DNA of 64,000 nucleotides from Emydura subglobosa (GCA_007922225.1 ML679960.1:9619012-9683011); one strand, 5' to 3'. Shown: positions 24,801 through 37,202, numbered from the stretch's first letter. The notes: generated by a model not told the origin, from the sequence alone. A program made the numbers and translations.

Positions 24801-25445
24801 CAGTAAATAGATGGTTGTCTCTCTATTAGCATCCTTTAACAGTAAATGGTTATTCATCCTTTGCTCTGTGGAAGCGTAAATAGAAAGTAATTTACAACCT
24901 GAACATAGTGAAGAAACCTCTATACATTTAGAAGAGTTCATTTAATGGCACCTTGAATCATGATGCAAGTAAAAGTTCTCCCTCAGAATAATCCTGACAT
25001 TTACCAAGAGGAAGGCTAGTCCACAGAGGTGTGGATAAAGCAGAGGTGTGTCACCACATGCATTTTGTAAGAACAGACTGTTATATAAATTGCCATGTGG
25101 AAATTTTATGAATATAATAGCAGGTTATTGAAAGTTTCCACATCTTGCCAGGCAACTTGGTGGGGTGGAATAAAATAATCCCCATCTATCACAGTCAGGC
25201 AAACTTGCCACATCAAAAACAGATATAATAGGCAGATTGCAGTGACTTGCTAGAGCTTTCCTCCTATATAGCTGTGGAGAACAAGGCATGCAGTTAGAAG
25301 GCACGTTAATTTTTCAGCACTATATACGAGATACTGATATAGTAGGTTATACAAACAATTGAGTAATTAAAGGGAGTCCTTCAACCCTTTGCTCTATACC
25401 TAATTTTCATATGGCTTTGACTAACTGAATTAGTCCCTGCCTCAT
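21866..25445. other. Mostly unrecognised non-coding DNA
   Basis: About 22020-22340 looks like a mobile-element fragment (C/T-rich, with a direct repeat of aagcctttaacctttgagt-like strings) but I cannot name it. About 23155-23330 is A/T-rich, with a 'ctggtta' start and a 'tttttcaaccagct' end resembling the agctggtcaaaa family. The part from about 24170 to 24520 has no repeat character that I recognise. Open frames are at most 92 codons. Confidence 0.4.
23531..23561. repeat. (ATGT)n/(ATGC)n microsatellite
   Basis: About 31 bp of alternating gcat and gtat tetranucleotides. It is fully alternating purine-pyrimidine and therefore prone to slippage. No functional role implied. Confidence 0.85.
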
Positions 25446-25454
25446 CCCCCCCCC

Positions 25455-25496
<42 letters not shown>

Positions 25497-25500
25497 CCCC
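25446..25500. repeat. C-run, (CT)n and (CA)n compound microsatellite
   Basis: A C-run is followed by short (CT)n and then about 15 CA units (25463-25493), ending in C-rich sequence. It is a typical length-variable compound microsatellite. Confidence 0.95.
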
Positions 25501-27149
25501 CCGAAACATCAGATATGGATCACTGCTGGAAGGGAGGATCCTGGACTTGTTTGACTAATGGCCTGATCAGCATGTCATAAGTATGATGAATTCACTGTGT
25601 TTATGGATAGCAGAACACATAGCACTGCAAACCTGTGGGATTAGCAACCAAAGTATGAGTCATTTTCACTGAACTCCTCCACATCTAAGATTCATAACAT
25701 TAGCTGCCACTTTTTCTGGAGACCCTAGTTATTGGCTTAGAGAAATCACTAGACTAAATAGAAACCATAGTGTATTTTACAGAAAATCTTAGGCAATTTC
25801 TTTTGGTTTATACTGTTTGGGGGATTACACTCCCATGCTTTCAGAAAGCATAGTATCAATGTCTATAGAGAGAGATATCAAACTGAAAAGGTCTTATAAA
25901 TTGATGCAGGAAAAAAGCAAATCATTTAAAGATAAAGTCTGTTAAGTATTACTCTGTATGAAAGGAAACTGCTGTTACATTTTGAAGTGAAGCTTTGCAG
26001 AGTGTTATATTAAAAAACAATCTGTATAATGCTGGAAAAGTAGTTGATTGGACAGCATAGTGGTTATACTTCACATTCTAGGGAAGGGTTTAAAACCCTG
26101 TGACAGAGCACAAAATCATGGACAAACTTTAATAAATTAAGTTAAACCTCATTAAATTAAGTAAGTTCATTGTATTAAAAATGCAGTTGATGCTGTTTTA
26201 GAGTGAGATTGCATGCAATATAATTCCTCCACCTGTTGGGAAAAATAAATGGGATTCTATGGGAGACACTTAACCCTCCCACCAACAATTAAAAAGGTAA
26301 GTGTCTAGGTGCCCCCTCCGCATCTATCGTCGGAGTAGTTAAGAGGATAAATACCAAAAACTCAAAATAAAGTGAAACAAGGAACAAATTTATATAGGGG
26401 ATAAATGATAAACAAAGGGGTCACTCGGAAATTTAACCAGGTGGAGCTGAACTCCAAGTCCTTTCCCAAATTAAAACCAAAACTACCCAGGCCCAAAGTC
26501 AATGAGATGTACTTATGATCTTTCTTTTCCCTCCTAAGGTGCTGTTCACAACCTGCCAGGACGACGATATCTTGACAATGGACTCCAGAACCACTGCAGA
26601 CAAGTAATTCTGTGTGGGGGCTATCCATGATGTTATCCTAGAGGCTCCTCTTCTTTTCTCCTTTGCTCCTACGCATGACATCATTCTGCTGCCTCTAGGA
26701 CAGACAGCCACGAACTGTCCAACTTGCCACAATTTATATAGTTCTGCTGCTGGGCAGATTACAATTCTTTCCTACCTTTTCCTTTCCCGCCTTTAAAAAA
26801 GGCAGGAACAACTGGGGAAGAAGACCTCCAAGATGGAGTCTCAGCTGTCCTTTCGCCTTTTCAAAATGGCGATTACCCTACTCCATTTTATTAATTAACA
26901 CAAATGATGTCTAAATGGGTAATTTTATTAATAATGAATAGGGAGCATAAACACAAGGGTATTCTTAACCCAACAAAGCCATCCCTTGGAGAGGTACACA
27001 TATAGCAGTTCACACTGGATTCTCCAGGTACCAAGAGACAAAGAAAGGATTTTTGTATAAAGGGCCTGGTTTTAAACACGCTCAAGGCCTTCTTCATCAT
27101 CTAGCAAATGGACAGGACTTCTAGTCCATGGACGGCCCCTGTCCTTAGA
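25501..27149. other. Unrecognised DNA, possibly part of an LTR-like region
   Basis: 25501-26300 is plain A/T-rich DNA. About 26320-26900 is C/T-richer and contains phrases such as 'caaaatggcg' and 'aagatggagtctcag', which look retroelement-like and perhaps antisense. I cannot define ends. No coding signal; open frames are at most 88 codons. Confidence 0.35.
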
Positions 27150-28470
27150 GAAAGTTGTGACACACTGCACCCCATGTACACCCTTATTGTGTATCATTCA
27201 TGTTCACCCTTATAGTGAAACTGCATATTGTTTAATGCAAAGTATGCCATGTAAGGTGTTTTGGCATGCTCATGGCATACTGAATGTTATTATTATGGTA
27301 GTATGTTTCTTGCAATGTCATGTGTATAGTTATGAAGGTCTGCTATGTAATATTCCCAAATATGTGTCTCACATGTTTTGAAGCAGATCCAGACAAACAC
27401 TAAAAACAGCAGAGAGGTAGTTCACACCTCACTAAGGCATGCATAAAACAGCCCAGCTCTTCCAGGAACAATGTACTGGCCTAAGCATCTGATAAGTGGA
27501 TGTTCATCAACTCAGGACATGGAGAAAACCATGCACGTATACTTTTGTTACCAGACTCTGAAAGGGGAGCAGTGATACCCCAGAGGGGGACAGAGGAACA
27601 TGTTAAAAGGGGAGACATTTTGGATCTCTTTCTCACAACCCAGCTACGAATAACATCAAGCAACTGAAGCATTGACCACAGGGGAAAGCCTGGTTGGAAG
27701 CCACCCAAACAACCGGTGGTGAGAACCATCTAAGACTGTAAGGCTACTGAAGTGCTAAGTTTAATTTAGAATGCGATTTGCCTTTTATTTATTTTTGATT
27801 AAATCTGACCTGACTTCCTCTGGCTTAAAATCTGTCTGTACTTAATAAATTTATTTGTTTGTTTTTGTTGTTTGGATGCGTGTAGAGACTTTGTTTAAAG
27901 TGACAGAGCTGGTGCGTATCAATTTCTTTGATAAATTGATGGACATACATGCTTGCACAGTACAGTGAGCAGCACTGAACTCTGTGAGACAGCAGTTCCT
28001 ACAGTTGCATCTGGGCCTGAGATTGTTTACTGTGGTCATTCTATTGCATAATCCCAGCAGCACTCACTCATTAAGGTAAGAGTCACTTGCTTGCAGAAGG
28101 CTGTGCGTGGGCTGACCCAGGAGTGGGGGGTTCACACAGTATAGCAAGTGCAAGACGGGCTCCAGGAGTGAGGGACTGGGGTGACACAGTTATACACCAG
28201 TCCAGACTGCAGAGGGGAACATTACAAAGGACTGGAAGATTTGGCCAACTGAGGCCCCATAAGACTGTGTGCTAGTTTGATATGAGGCTGTTATGAATTT
28301 GACCATAAAAGAGAGTGGGCTGTTGTGGGGGTAAGCTCATTAGCATGCATTAGGTTCTTTTATTGTTTTTATTATGTTTTCTGGGTAACGCTTTTACCCT
28401 AAGAATAAATACGCTTGAATAGAAAAAGCTTTGTAGTAACTTATAACGGTGGCAATTGAATTATTAATGG
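27150..28470 (+). repeat. LTR-like interspersed sequence
   Basis: It opens with a 'tgtgacacactgcacccc' phrase that resembles the start of retroviral-type LTRs remembered from turtles. It contains two AATAAA polyadenylation-type signals (27844-27849 and 28404-28409), each in a T-rich context. No internal gag, pol or env frame is visible nearby, so if it is an LTR it is solitary or fragmented. Boundaries, and whether this is one or two elements, are uncertain. Confidence 0.35.
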
Positions 28471-29682
28471 TCCCTGCGGAATTCACAATATAATCAAGCA
28501 GCTGTGCAACTTGGAAATACTCTGGTCAAAAAAAAAAAAAAAAAAGTGATGGCCAGGCAAAGCCAGAAATCTGAGAGTAGGAGCCAACCTATAGAGGAGG
28601 AACACAGTTTTAGTTGCTCTGAATGGTGAACCTCTAATTGTGTTGTGTGTGTTTGTAGAAAGATTTTAATGGCTGTATAACTGAGCTCAAACACGATTAT
28701 GTTTGGTATTTTACTTCACTTTTTCTTCGCATTTAAGTTTTACCTTGTTTATTAGCTTGATGTATAAGAAGAATGATAAGTTTGCTAAAACTTGAATACT
28801 ATCATTTAAAAATAGCTATATATCTAAGAGTGTATGCCCTATTCTTACTAATTGGAAAAGGCAAGGTTCTCCTTACTTTTCACAAGCCCTATTTTGGGGG
28901 TTTAAGTGGGATGGAAGTGGTGCATAGGCCTTGTTCTGGCCTTCTGTGTAGGGGTGAATTTAACACAGACTTCTTGTTTAGTACATGGCTGTGCAGGCTC
29001 TGTACACCATACTATTAATTTGTAACTTCTGCTATAAAAAATGGCGAGATCCACCTTTTCAGGAGAGTAATATTAAGTTGGACATTAGGCAAAAATATTT
29101 CTCCCCCATTTCAACAATGTCCTGTTTTGGAGATCTAAAAATATTAAGACATTGGCTATATGGAAAGGCAGTTATGCAGATTGTGACGGTAGAATATAGG
29201 CATATCTGCTGTTTGACAGAGACAAGAAAGGTTGATAATCATTGGAGTTCTGAGGCAGAGTTCTTTGGGTAAAATTTCATACCTGATTTTGAAAGCAAGA
29301 CTGCTGTGTTTACATCAAAAGAAACATGCTCGAGAGTGTTACTGCTGGACTGCAACTACTATGCAAGGCTGCCAAGAGTGCATATTAGCTTTTGGCAACA
29401 CATCTCCTCACATACTTCCACGTTGTAACAACTCTCCAGATAATGTGAGTTGTAATACAAGATGAATATTGATTCCACTGGCTCAATTTCAAACTTGAGC
29501 AAGTAAATAGGACATCTAAGTATTGGAATGTGGGGTTTACATCCCTTCTGTAAATCCTGATTTAAACTCTGAAGTGTGTGATTTGGACAGTCTCATTAGT
29601 TCTCAGCATTTGAAAATATGGTTTTGGTGTAGCAATACAGAAAAATCACAGCTGCACTTTTTCCCTTTCCATATGCTTGCTT
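28471..29682. other. Unrecognised non-coding DNA
   Basis: It contains an 18-nt A-run at 28528-28545. Open frames up to 95 codons are present (28985-29272, plus), without recognisable domains. Confidence 0.45.
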
Positions 29683-29700
29683 TCTCTCTCTCTCTCTCTC
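29683..29700. repeat. (TC)n microsatellite
   Basis: Nine TC units directly precede a GC-rich block. Confidence 0.9.
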
Positions 29701-30010
29701 ACACCTCACCATACCACCTTTTCCCCTCAAGGGGGGAGAGGGGCACACACTACAATAATTGGCAGGGGCACAGAATTCCTCCGGGGCCAGGGCACAGGGA
29801 GAGCGAACTCCTCCATGTACATATCAGTCCCAGGGGAGAGCCAGCTCCTCTGGCCACAGGGCCTCAGCAGGGAGAGAGAGAGTGAGCTCATCCAGCCATA
29901 GGGGAGAAGGGGGAAAGAACAGCAAGCTCCTCCAGCCCCAGAGGATACAGAATGTCCCTCTCCAAAGGTGGCCAAAATTTTATTCCTGTGAATGCCTCTG
30001 CCCCTCCCAG
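29701..30010. repeat. GC-rich interspersed repeat fragment
   Basis: Its 'ccagggcacagggagagcg' and 'gctcctccagcccc' phrases recur in slightly different form within the block, giving loose internal repetition and overlapping open frames of 74-120 codons. I recall similar GC-rich pieces as parts of turtle DNA transposons but cannot assign a family. Confidence 0.35.
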
Positions 30011-30100
30011 TTCTTCATGACACCTGATGAAAAATATTTTAAAAAGTAAGACATGAATGAGTAGTCATTGGATGTAGATGTACATTTATGATTTTAAAGA

Positions 30101-30116
30101 TTATATATATATATAA
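30101..30116. repeat. (TA)n microsatellite
   Basis: Short TA-repeat run followed by aaatg. Confidence 0.85.
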
Positions 30117-31443
30117 AATGATGCCCAAATATTGCCCATGCTTGAACTGTATTCCCTTCCACACCCCTCCTATGATACTTACCTTATTAGAACATAAATG
30201 CTTCTTCAAGGCAGGAACTGTTTCTACCTACTTTGGTGAAGTTCCCAACAAAGGGGAATCCTGATCCTGTTTGAGGCCTCTGGTTACTACCACAATAAAT
30301 ATTTTTTTCCATTGGCCTGCACTGCTTGTGAGAATAATCTGATTTTTCTCTGTAAAAGTCATGAAAACAATAAATCATAACTCTGAAGTATCTGCTGGGA
30401 AGAATGGGCTTACCTGCAAACATAGTTTACCACTGTTTTCTCCTAAGTGCGAAGATGGTACCTAATCTAGTTTCCTTGCCCTAAGGGGAAGCAAAAACTC
30501 CAATCGCGACAAACTACATGAGACCAAGATTTGGAATCTTGCTACGATAGTCTCTTTTAAATCAACCACTATGGATTCAAGCTGGTAGCGGAGAGCAAGA
30601 GTCCTCCTTGTTTTCTACAAGACAAAGTGGCCAAAGAGAAGAATGGATATTTCCCTAGGGAAATAAGTAAAACAGATTAAAGTATTAGACCATATGAAGA
30701 GAGTCTTAATTCTAGAGATGGGCAAAATAGGTCTTCTCATTTTATCATGTAAACTGATGCATTAAAAAGATGTTTAAAAAAAACCCCAAGATCTTTGTTT
30801 CTTCATTTGATTGTGTTAGAAGAACAACTTTTTATTTTATCTCTAGGTTAATTTTATAGCTGCACAATCCTGTTGAAAGAAGATTTTTCAAAGCTATTAT
30901 TTTTCAAACATAACTCCAAAAACTAATATTACTATGTAAAAGTAATTTGCTACCTCTTTATATGGTTGTGCATTTTTGCAATGGTAAATTTAAAAATTGA
31001 TAGTACTCCATCTACACAGTACTTAATTTGCATATGCTAGCATGGCAGAGATTTGGAAGGACATAATTTTTGTGACAATAGTACACATTTTATTGAGTGT
31101 GATTGTCAACATGAGACTGTACCTCTTGTAAGCTGAGGGACATAGGGGTTCCACAGTATTCTGGAAAAACATTACATCAATTCAGTGTGTGCATGAAAGT
31201 AGGCAGCATATGCAAAAGTAAGGATGTTGGTGTTAGGTTGGCAACATATAAAGGGACAAAATATTCCATCAGATCTATGTGCCGCTCCCAGCGAAGTCAT
31301 GTGTGTGCCATGCAAGAGCTGAATTTGTCCTAAAATTAGAGAAGGGGTTTTCAAAGAGGTGAAATTTTAATTGGAAAGCACTACTTGACAAAGATGTTTA
31401 GGCCCTATTCTCCTGTACAGAATAGATGAGTCATCCATTTGGG
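30117..31443. other. Unrecognised non-coding DNA
   Basis: A/T-rich, with short open frames only (at most 78 codons). No recognised gene, RNA or transposon end. Confidence 0.45.
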
Positions 31444-31570
31444 CAGGGCCGGCCCCAAACCAAATGGCCCTGCATCTTCAGCACCCTCCCCTCCATTTTT
31501 TAAAACTTTTGGATACCTTATTTTTTATTGCAGTTGTAGCCCATTTCATAACTTTGATGAACGATTTATC
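31444..31570. mobile_element. Truncated hAT-type element
   Basis: It starts cagggccggcccc and shares the internal string 'tgtagcccatttcat' with the complete copy at 36929-37202, read on the other strand. Homology fades near 31570, so the distal end is missing. A target duplication cannot be tested. Confidence 0.75.
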
Positions 31571-32639
31571 CATCATATAAGATGATAAATTTGCATGCTA
31601 AGCTCTGTATTTATTCATGCCTTTGTACAAGGGCATTTTTGAAACCCGACAGATACCCAAGCAACTACCAATTCTGCTTGCTGCTTTTTAGTCCTTTTTA
31701 AGCCCCTAAGAAACTTAGCACAAACTAGGCAACCGGGGAAAGGGGGGCACTAGATAGTGAATATGTGAAGTGGACTTGATTCTGTGTTCTCTCTCTCTCT
31801 GAATATGCTGGGTGATGTGACTGTGGAGGGAAGAAAAAAAAAAGGGAAGTCTGGATATGAGGAAATATACTGCTAGACTCACAGTTTGAGATTGCTTGCT
31901 TAACAATTTTTTTAAGTGACCTGTCTAACCTTTGCTTCTTCTCAATGACTGATTTGTTTGGTCAGCTTTGTAACACTTTGACATGTCTCTGTAACTTTTG
32001 TGGTCTAAGAGGGAGGTACTGAATCTAAGTCAGGTGGACAATTTCATAGACACATTGGAAAAATCACTAGGTGCAGATGGAGGGACTGGCCATGAGGAAT
32101 TCTAACTGACTCATCCAAAGACTGCCTCAGATAATTAGTTTGGGATATTCTAATAACCTATTGTATTGTATGTGCTTTAGACTAATAAGTGGAGACTTTG
32201 AGTAAAGGCATTCCAATGGGAACTGCTGGAGACTTAAGTAAAGTAAAAGCACTTGGTTTTGACTTGTCTATGCCAGCCATATAGCAGATAGAAGATTCTA
32301 CGTCTCCCTTGGTTCATGTCTTGATACCAACTCACAGAGACTAAAAGTTATGAGGTTGAGGAACCCTAGGTAACACCATATATAAGCAACTAAAAAAAAT
32401 AATATCCTCTAAGTTTATAGAAACTGTCATTTTAAGAACAAGTGTACTAGTATTAAGAAATTGAACTGTGCACCAACATTGGGTGTACCAGTATTAAATA
32501 GTGTTACAAATAGGTGAGTTTTAAAATGTCACACATTACGTGTTGATCATGGTAAAAGTAGTAACAGTATTTCTTTTATTTTACATAGATAGGGATTCAA
32601 TAGATCTCTGGCATCTCATTAAACATGTCCTTTATTAGT
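31571..32639. other. Unrecognised non-coding DNA
   Basis: Contains a short CT-run near 31788-31800 and an A-run near 31833-31842. No coding signal. Confidence 0.45.
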
Positions 32640-33290
32640 CACTACTTACACTCTTCAAGACTTACTACACAAGTGTTGTTGGTAGTCCATCACTGATGAT
32701 GATGTCACAATTCTCATCTATGGTTAAGCATATGACACTGAAGTCTGAACCCTGATGCACACTGAGCTGCCCTGAGGGCATGGAAAGTCCATATCTGTGA
32801 TGTTTGATGATGCAGCTCTATGGCACCTTTCATGTCCTGATAGAGAAAATTTTGTCAATCCTAATCAAACCTCTTACATGCTGATCGTGTTAGAGACTGT
32901 TACTGAGTCCTGTTCTGAGCCACTTGCTTGAGTTCTTTGAGTTTGATGCCATCCCATGAAGACTACTCTTCAGGTTATCTTTGAAGCACTAATGTGGACG
33001 ACCTTTCTTTCTTTTGCCCTGCCTCAGCTCCCCATACAAGATTTGTTTTGGGAGATGGTGCTCTTCCATTCCGATGACATGTTCAGTCCACCTAAATTGT
33101 GCTTTCAGTAGCATTTCATCAATGCTGTTTGTGTTTTCTCTCAAGGACCTTAATATTGGTCACTCCATCCTGCCAACGAATGCTCATTATTGTGAAAGTG
33201 TATTTTCACAAAAAAACAAGGTTCACAATATCGCAGCAGGGCTCTCACTTTACTACAGTTCATTCTTATATCTCACTGACTGACTGGCAA
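32640..33290 (-). pseudogene. LINE reverse-transcriptase ORF remnant (C-terminal end)
   Basis: Reading the minus strand from about 33165 downwards gives a recognisable C-terminal segment of a non-LTR retrotransposon polyprotein. It includes a stretch near 33100-33000 of the form 'F-R-W-T-x-H-V-I-x-M', followed by 'LPKQILYGELRQGKR'. The same landmark (leucine-rich stretch, histidine-valine, then Y-G/S-E/K-L) occurs in the LINE at 49768-50847. Stops and frame changes interrupt it, so it is dead. The catalytic domain is not visible here. Outer limits are approximate. Confidence 0.6.
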
Positions 33291-33337
33291 TGCCTCACTC
33301 CTTATATACCCACGAGGGTAAGACTGACAACATTCTC

Positions 33338-33582
33338 AGAGTTTGAAAAAAAAGGTAGTTCTCAAAGTGTGCAAGGTTCCACGAGACTCTACAAAGGTCC
33401 AGAATATTCTAGGAGGTTAGTGAAAAATGAATCCACATGCGGAATACCTGAAACATTTTACTTCAATGCATTCTATTTTCCCTTTAGTCACTTGCACCAA
33501 AAACAGCACCCCGAGTCTGGTACCCCCCAAACCCAGCACCCCATGTGGACACATGGGTCGCCTTCCCCTAAATCTGGCCCTG
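33338..33582. mobile_element. hAT-type element lacking its left end
   Basis: From 'ggtagttctcaaag' onward it matches the inside of the 4947-5256 element, including 'attctaggaggttagt', and it ends aaatctggccctg. The left terminus is absent, apparently lost at the junction with the LINE remnant. The long 195-codon frame at 33099-33686 is an artefact spanning this element and the antisense LINE. Confidence 0.85.
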
Positions 33583-33694
33583 CATGTGGGAAGAGCTTGC
33601 AGAAGTCCAAGGCAGCCCTGAAGCTTCACTTAAGTTTTTTGGCAGATGAAAGTCTTCTATACAGGGATGAATTTCACTCAAGATGAATAGCAGA

Positions 33695-33795
33695 TAGGGT
33701 AAGTGACTGTGCTAAGGTTGTACAGTCCATAAAGGAGAGCTGGGAACACAACTCATCTCCCAGTCACGTAATGTAGCTACTAGATCACAGGGGTC
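33695..33795 (-). repeat. MIR-type SINE fragment (antisense)
   Basis: The plus strand reads like the reverse of a MIR/tRNA-derived SINE head: 'aagtgactgtgctaaggttg', then 'gagagctgggaacac' and 'ctcccagtcacgtaatg'. The matching position in duplicon B (about 43560-43648) carries a decayed version, so the SINE insertion predates the duplication. Confidence 0.55.
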
Positions 33796-34134
33796 CTTTT
33801 TCTTAGATTAATATTGTAGTTAAGAGGACACGGAAGTCAGTGTTCCCTAGCTAAAGTACATTCTTACAACATTGTGCCCTGCCCTTTAAAGGGTCTCATT
33901 TTATGAAGAGGCCTTGCAATGTTAGGGTGTCACAACATGATGGCATTATGTCACTATGAAGACATGAATTTGTCTCATCATGATGCAAAATTTCAATGTG
34001 AGGACACAGAGCATAGTACAATTTTTTGTCTCACATGATGCTAAGGTGTGATACCTAGATGTTGAGGGCCCTTTTAAAAAAAAAAAAAAAAAAAAGTGAG
34101 CCCTTTATGAACAATTCAAATAGCAGAAAATAAT

Positions 34135-34290
34135 CCCTCTGTGGCCAGATTCCCTCCATAACCTTAGACAAGGTAGTTTAATTTACTACCTCCTTTCTTC
34201 TCCTGAACCCATAAAAGGGGGATAACATTAGCTATGCACAGTAGTTCACTGGATGTTAGGACGCTTTAATTAATGATTATAAAGATTTAA
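34135..34290 (+). repeat. MIR-type SINE fragment (sense)
   Basis: 'aaccttagacaaggtagttt' and 'cataaaagggggataacatt' correspond to the MIR core (ACCTTGGGCAAGT... ...AAATGGGGATAAT). The collinear part of duplicon B (about 43950-44080) holds the same SINE in a more decayed form. Confidence 0.6.
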
Positions 34291-34614
34291 GTTGTGAGCT
34301 GCATAGGGGACTTTGAAGCCCAAGTCCTGTGCAGATTGTGAAAGCTAGACTGAAAGTTGGATGAAAGTTGATTTACTACCTCTTATACTGAATGCCACTA
34401 CTGCCATTGTACCAAATGGCATTCATTAGCAAAACTACTACTACCAGGATTAGCATTTAGAAATATTTTAGTACACATTTTGCAATTTATACATGATTAA
34501 AAGCATGTTATCATATGAACATCCACACTTATGCAGGCCAAGGTTGGTTGCAGTTTTTTTTCCTAATAAAGCAACACAGGTCTAATTTTGCTCTCTGTTG
34601 GGTTTAAAAATCAG

Positions 34615-34790
34615 AATCTGAATGTTAGAGCTACCTCTGTCTGTTGTGACAACTGATAGGTTTGTGTAGCTATTTTCTCCCCTGAATTTTCTCAATTAAA
34701 ATGCTCTGAAGCCTTCTGCATTAATATACATTCTTGCAGGTATAGTGCTGCTTTACCACTGGATGGTGCTCTCAACACACAGTAGACCCC
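34615..34790. promoter_or_regulatory. Constrained block of duplicon A (candidate regulatory element)
   Basis: About 100 bp from 34617 onward matches 44755 onward at roughly nine positions in ten, well above the rest of the duplicated segment. Landmarks shared exactly include 'tgtctgttgtgacaactga' and 'ttctcccctgaattttctca'. It ends in ccactggatggtgct (34756-34770), a CTCF-like match. It has no open frame and no repeat character that I recognise. Unequal decay after duplication suggests constraint, which is an inference. Confidence 0.45.
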
Positions 34791-34904
34791 TGAATCACAT
34801 TCTTCCTGATGAGCCAAAACACGAAAGACATTTCCAAGTGCTGTTCACTTAAAATGATTTTAAAAAGGAAAAAGATGGAAGCCAGATGCCCATCCCTGTC
34901 TTAA

Positions 34905-35980
34905 GGGGGCTGTGGGAAGAGTTTGGTCAGAGCAGCAGGGGGATGGCCAACTCCTGGGAGTGGAAAGAGAGAGCTCATACACATTAGAGCTGAGTCCCTC
35001 CTTCTACCTCACAGCATATGTGGGAACCTGAGTGGGGAAAAGGTTTGCATCTCCTATTAGATAATCAGAGGGCTAGGTCACACAGGGGACGGATTGACTG
35101 TCTCCCCACTCTCAATTTAAAGCCTTCCCAGGCATCTGGGGGCCACCTTGCTATTATTACTGTCCTGCCTCCCTGTAGCGGCGGTATATTGAGCTGCATT
35201 TCCAGGGGATCTGACACACCACCTAATGTGGGATCAGGAGGAATTTTTTACAGTGGGGTTAAATGAACAGGAATCAGGAGGGGTTTTTAATCAAACTATT
35301 TCATTTTGAAAATGTCAAAGCAGGATATTTTGACATGGTCAGGAACTCTCTTCCCCTCCCAACTTTCTCAGCAACATGATTTTGGCAATTTCTTTCTTTA
35401 TTTCACAAAGCATTTCTATTTTGATGGACCTACATTTGCAAGCAGAACACTGTTTCAACTGAATTTCAGACCAGCGATATTAAAAGGAGTAAGAATAGAA
35501 ATTTTACTGTTACGAAGCAGTATCGGAATGTTTAATTCATTGCAATTTGCAGCCAGTCTCCAGTGTGGATGAAAGCTTAAAGGACCAGATCCCAGAGGTA
35601 TACGAGTCCCAGGATACGGCTGGGGAATCTTTTAACTGTAAGGAGAAGGGGAGACCTGAAATATTCACAGACTGGGATCTCCCTTGATATTCTCCATGCC
35701 GAGGCCACTTAATTATCTGGCACGTTAAAGGAAAGGGGCAGATAAAGTTGGAGCCTGCTGCTTAACTCCATTCCTTGGTCTGTCTTTCATTCACATGCCT
35801 GTCCTGATCAATCTATCAATAACTCCCTGGTGTGGCCCCTAAAAAAAGCCATTCCTCGATACAGCCTTCTAAATAACTGCTTAGCTCTCCAAGCTTAATA
35901 AATATAATATATTGTAATTGATTTTAAGCTTTGTATCTAAATTAATATATTTATAATAAACCTTACACATTAAACCTTAT
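34905..35980. other. Sequence present only in duplicon A
   Basis: The collinearity with duplicon B breaks here and resumes near 36080, whereas B has only about 130 bp between the same blocks. The extra 1.1 kb is mixed in composition. Part of it (35285-35480) has the A/T-rich texture of the short agctggtc elements. I recognise no gene, and it might be one or more transposon insertions or sequence lost from B. Confidence 0.45.
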
Positions 35981-36928
35981 TAATCTGCAAATCAAGCATG
36001 TCGTGTCTCACTAATATCCCCACTAATCACAAAATGTCCATAATCACCAGTGATCATACAAAGCAGTGGACAAAAATAATTATACACCTTATTTAATGCT
36101 TTAAAAATAGCAGGTTCATTGGTCTTTGCCGTGGGGATGTGAGATGACAACATTTGCAGAATTTCTACACAGTCCAAGGTGCCCCTTTTGCAAACCATAA
36201 ACTTTATGGTTGCACATAAAAGGATTAATCAGAAATCAATGAAGGCACGAGATGAAAAGTCAGGGATAATGTTTGTGTGCTATAATTTTTCCTCTGTTAA
36301 ACCTCTTTTTAATCACATCTTCCAACAGTAGCATGTGGTTTGCTCCAATGTTTATTTTTAAACGTCGCCCTTTAATTTTGGCTTGATAACCAAAAGGTAT
36401 ACACAAAGTATCTATCAAGGCTACTGAGTCTGCAGAGGTGACACTTGATGTGATGTGGGATTGAAGTTTAAGGTTCTGAAGCGAACACATGAGGGAGCTG
36501 TGTAGCTTGAGAAGACAACTTTAAAAATAAACAGATGAAGCACAATATAGAGCATATGGACTGTATGGCACATTTTACTTACTACTTTTTCAGTTCTGCT
36601 CTGAAACAACATGAAAGAGCTTCTTTTAGTCTTTTTGCTGAGATTTATGGTTTTATCATTATACATTTCTCCACTTTAGTTCCCTGGCCTCTGCTTGATC
36701 TAACTTTTTGTTGTCAGTGGCCCTGCACTTGTTCAGATGACAGACTTACCACCATTTGATAGGATGGAAGATCGCTCTCTATGTTGATCTACAAGTGCAC
36801 CCCTCTATTTCTCATGACATTTTTGCATTCCTTGCAGTGTTGCCATTTCAGAAAGGAAAGGAGGCAAGAACAGTCACAGAAGGTGGAATTTACTCTTGTG
36901 CACTTAAGAACCACTCACATCCTAAAAT

Positions 36929-37202
36929 CAAGGCTGGATTTAGGAACAGGCAAGCCAGGCAACCACCTGGGGTGCTGTTTTCGTTAGTGACAAAAGGGAA
37001 AATAGAATGTTTGAAGTAAAATGTTTCAGGTATTCCATATGTGGATTCATTTTTCACTAACCTCCTAGAATGTTCTGGACCTTTGTAGGTCAAATCGTGC
37101 ATCAAAATCATGAAATGGGCTACAAATGCAATAAAAGTAAGATATTCAAAAGTTTAACAAACGTCCTGATCTGGGACACCATTTGATCTAGGGATAGCCC
37201 TG
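36929..37202. mobile_element. hAT-type element with 8-bp target duplication, inside duplicon A
   Basis: A 274-bp element starting caaggctggatttagg and ending gggatagccctg, inverted relative to the copy at 4947-5256. It is flanked by the identical 8-mer cctaaaat (36921-36928 and 37203-37210). Duplicon B has a single, slightly changed cctcaaaat at about 46165 and no element, so B preserves the empty site. Confidence 0.92.

Noticed and set aside
29523..30049. Overlapping open frames of 74-120 codons
   Set aside because: They cross a TC microsatellite and a GC-rich repeat fragment and read open in several frames at once.
33099..33686. Longest open frame, 195 codons on the plus strand
   Set aside because: It runs across the antisense LINE fossil, the truncated hAT element and the edge of duplicon A. 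It therefore joins three unrelated pieces and cannot be one gene.
34076..34095. A-run as evidence of a processed pseudogene or recent retroposon
   Set aside because: No gene-like or LINE-like sequence precedes it and no target duplication flanks it; it is probably a slippage-expanded run.
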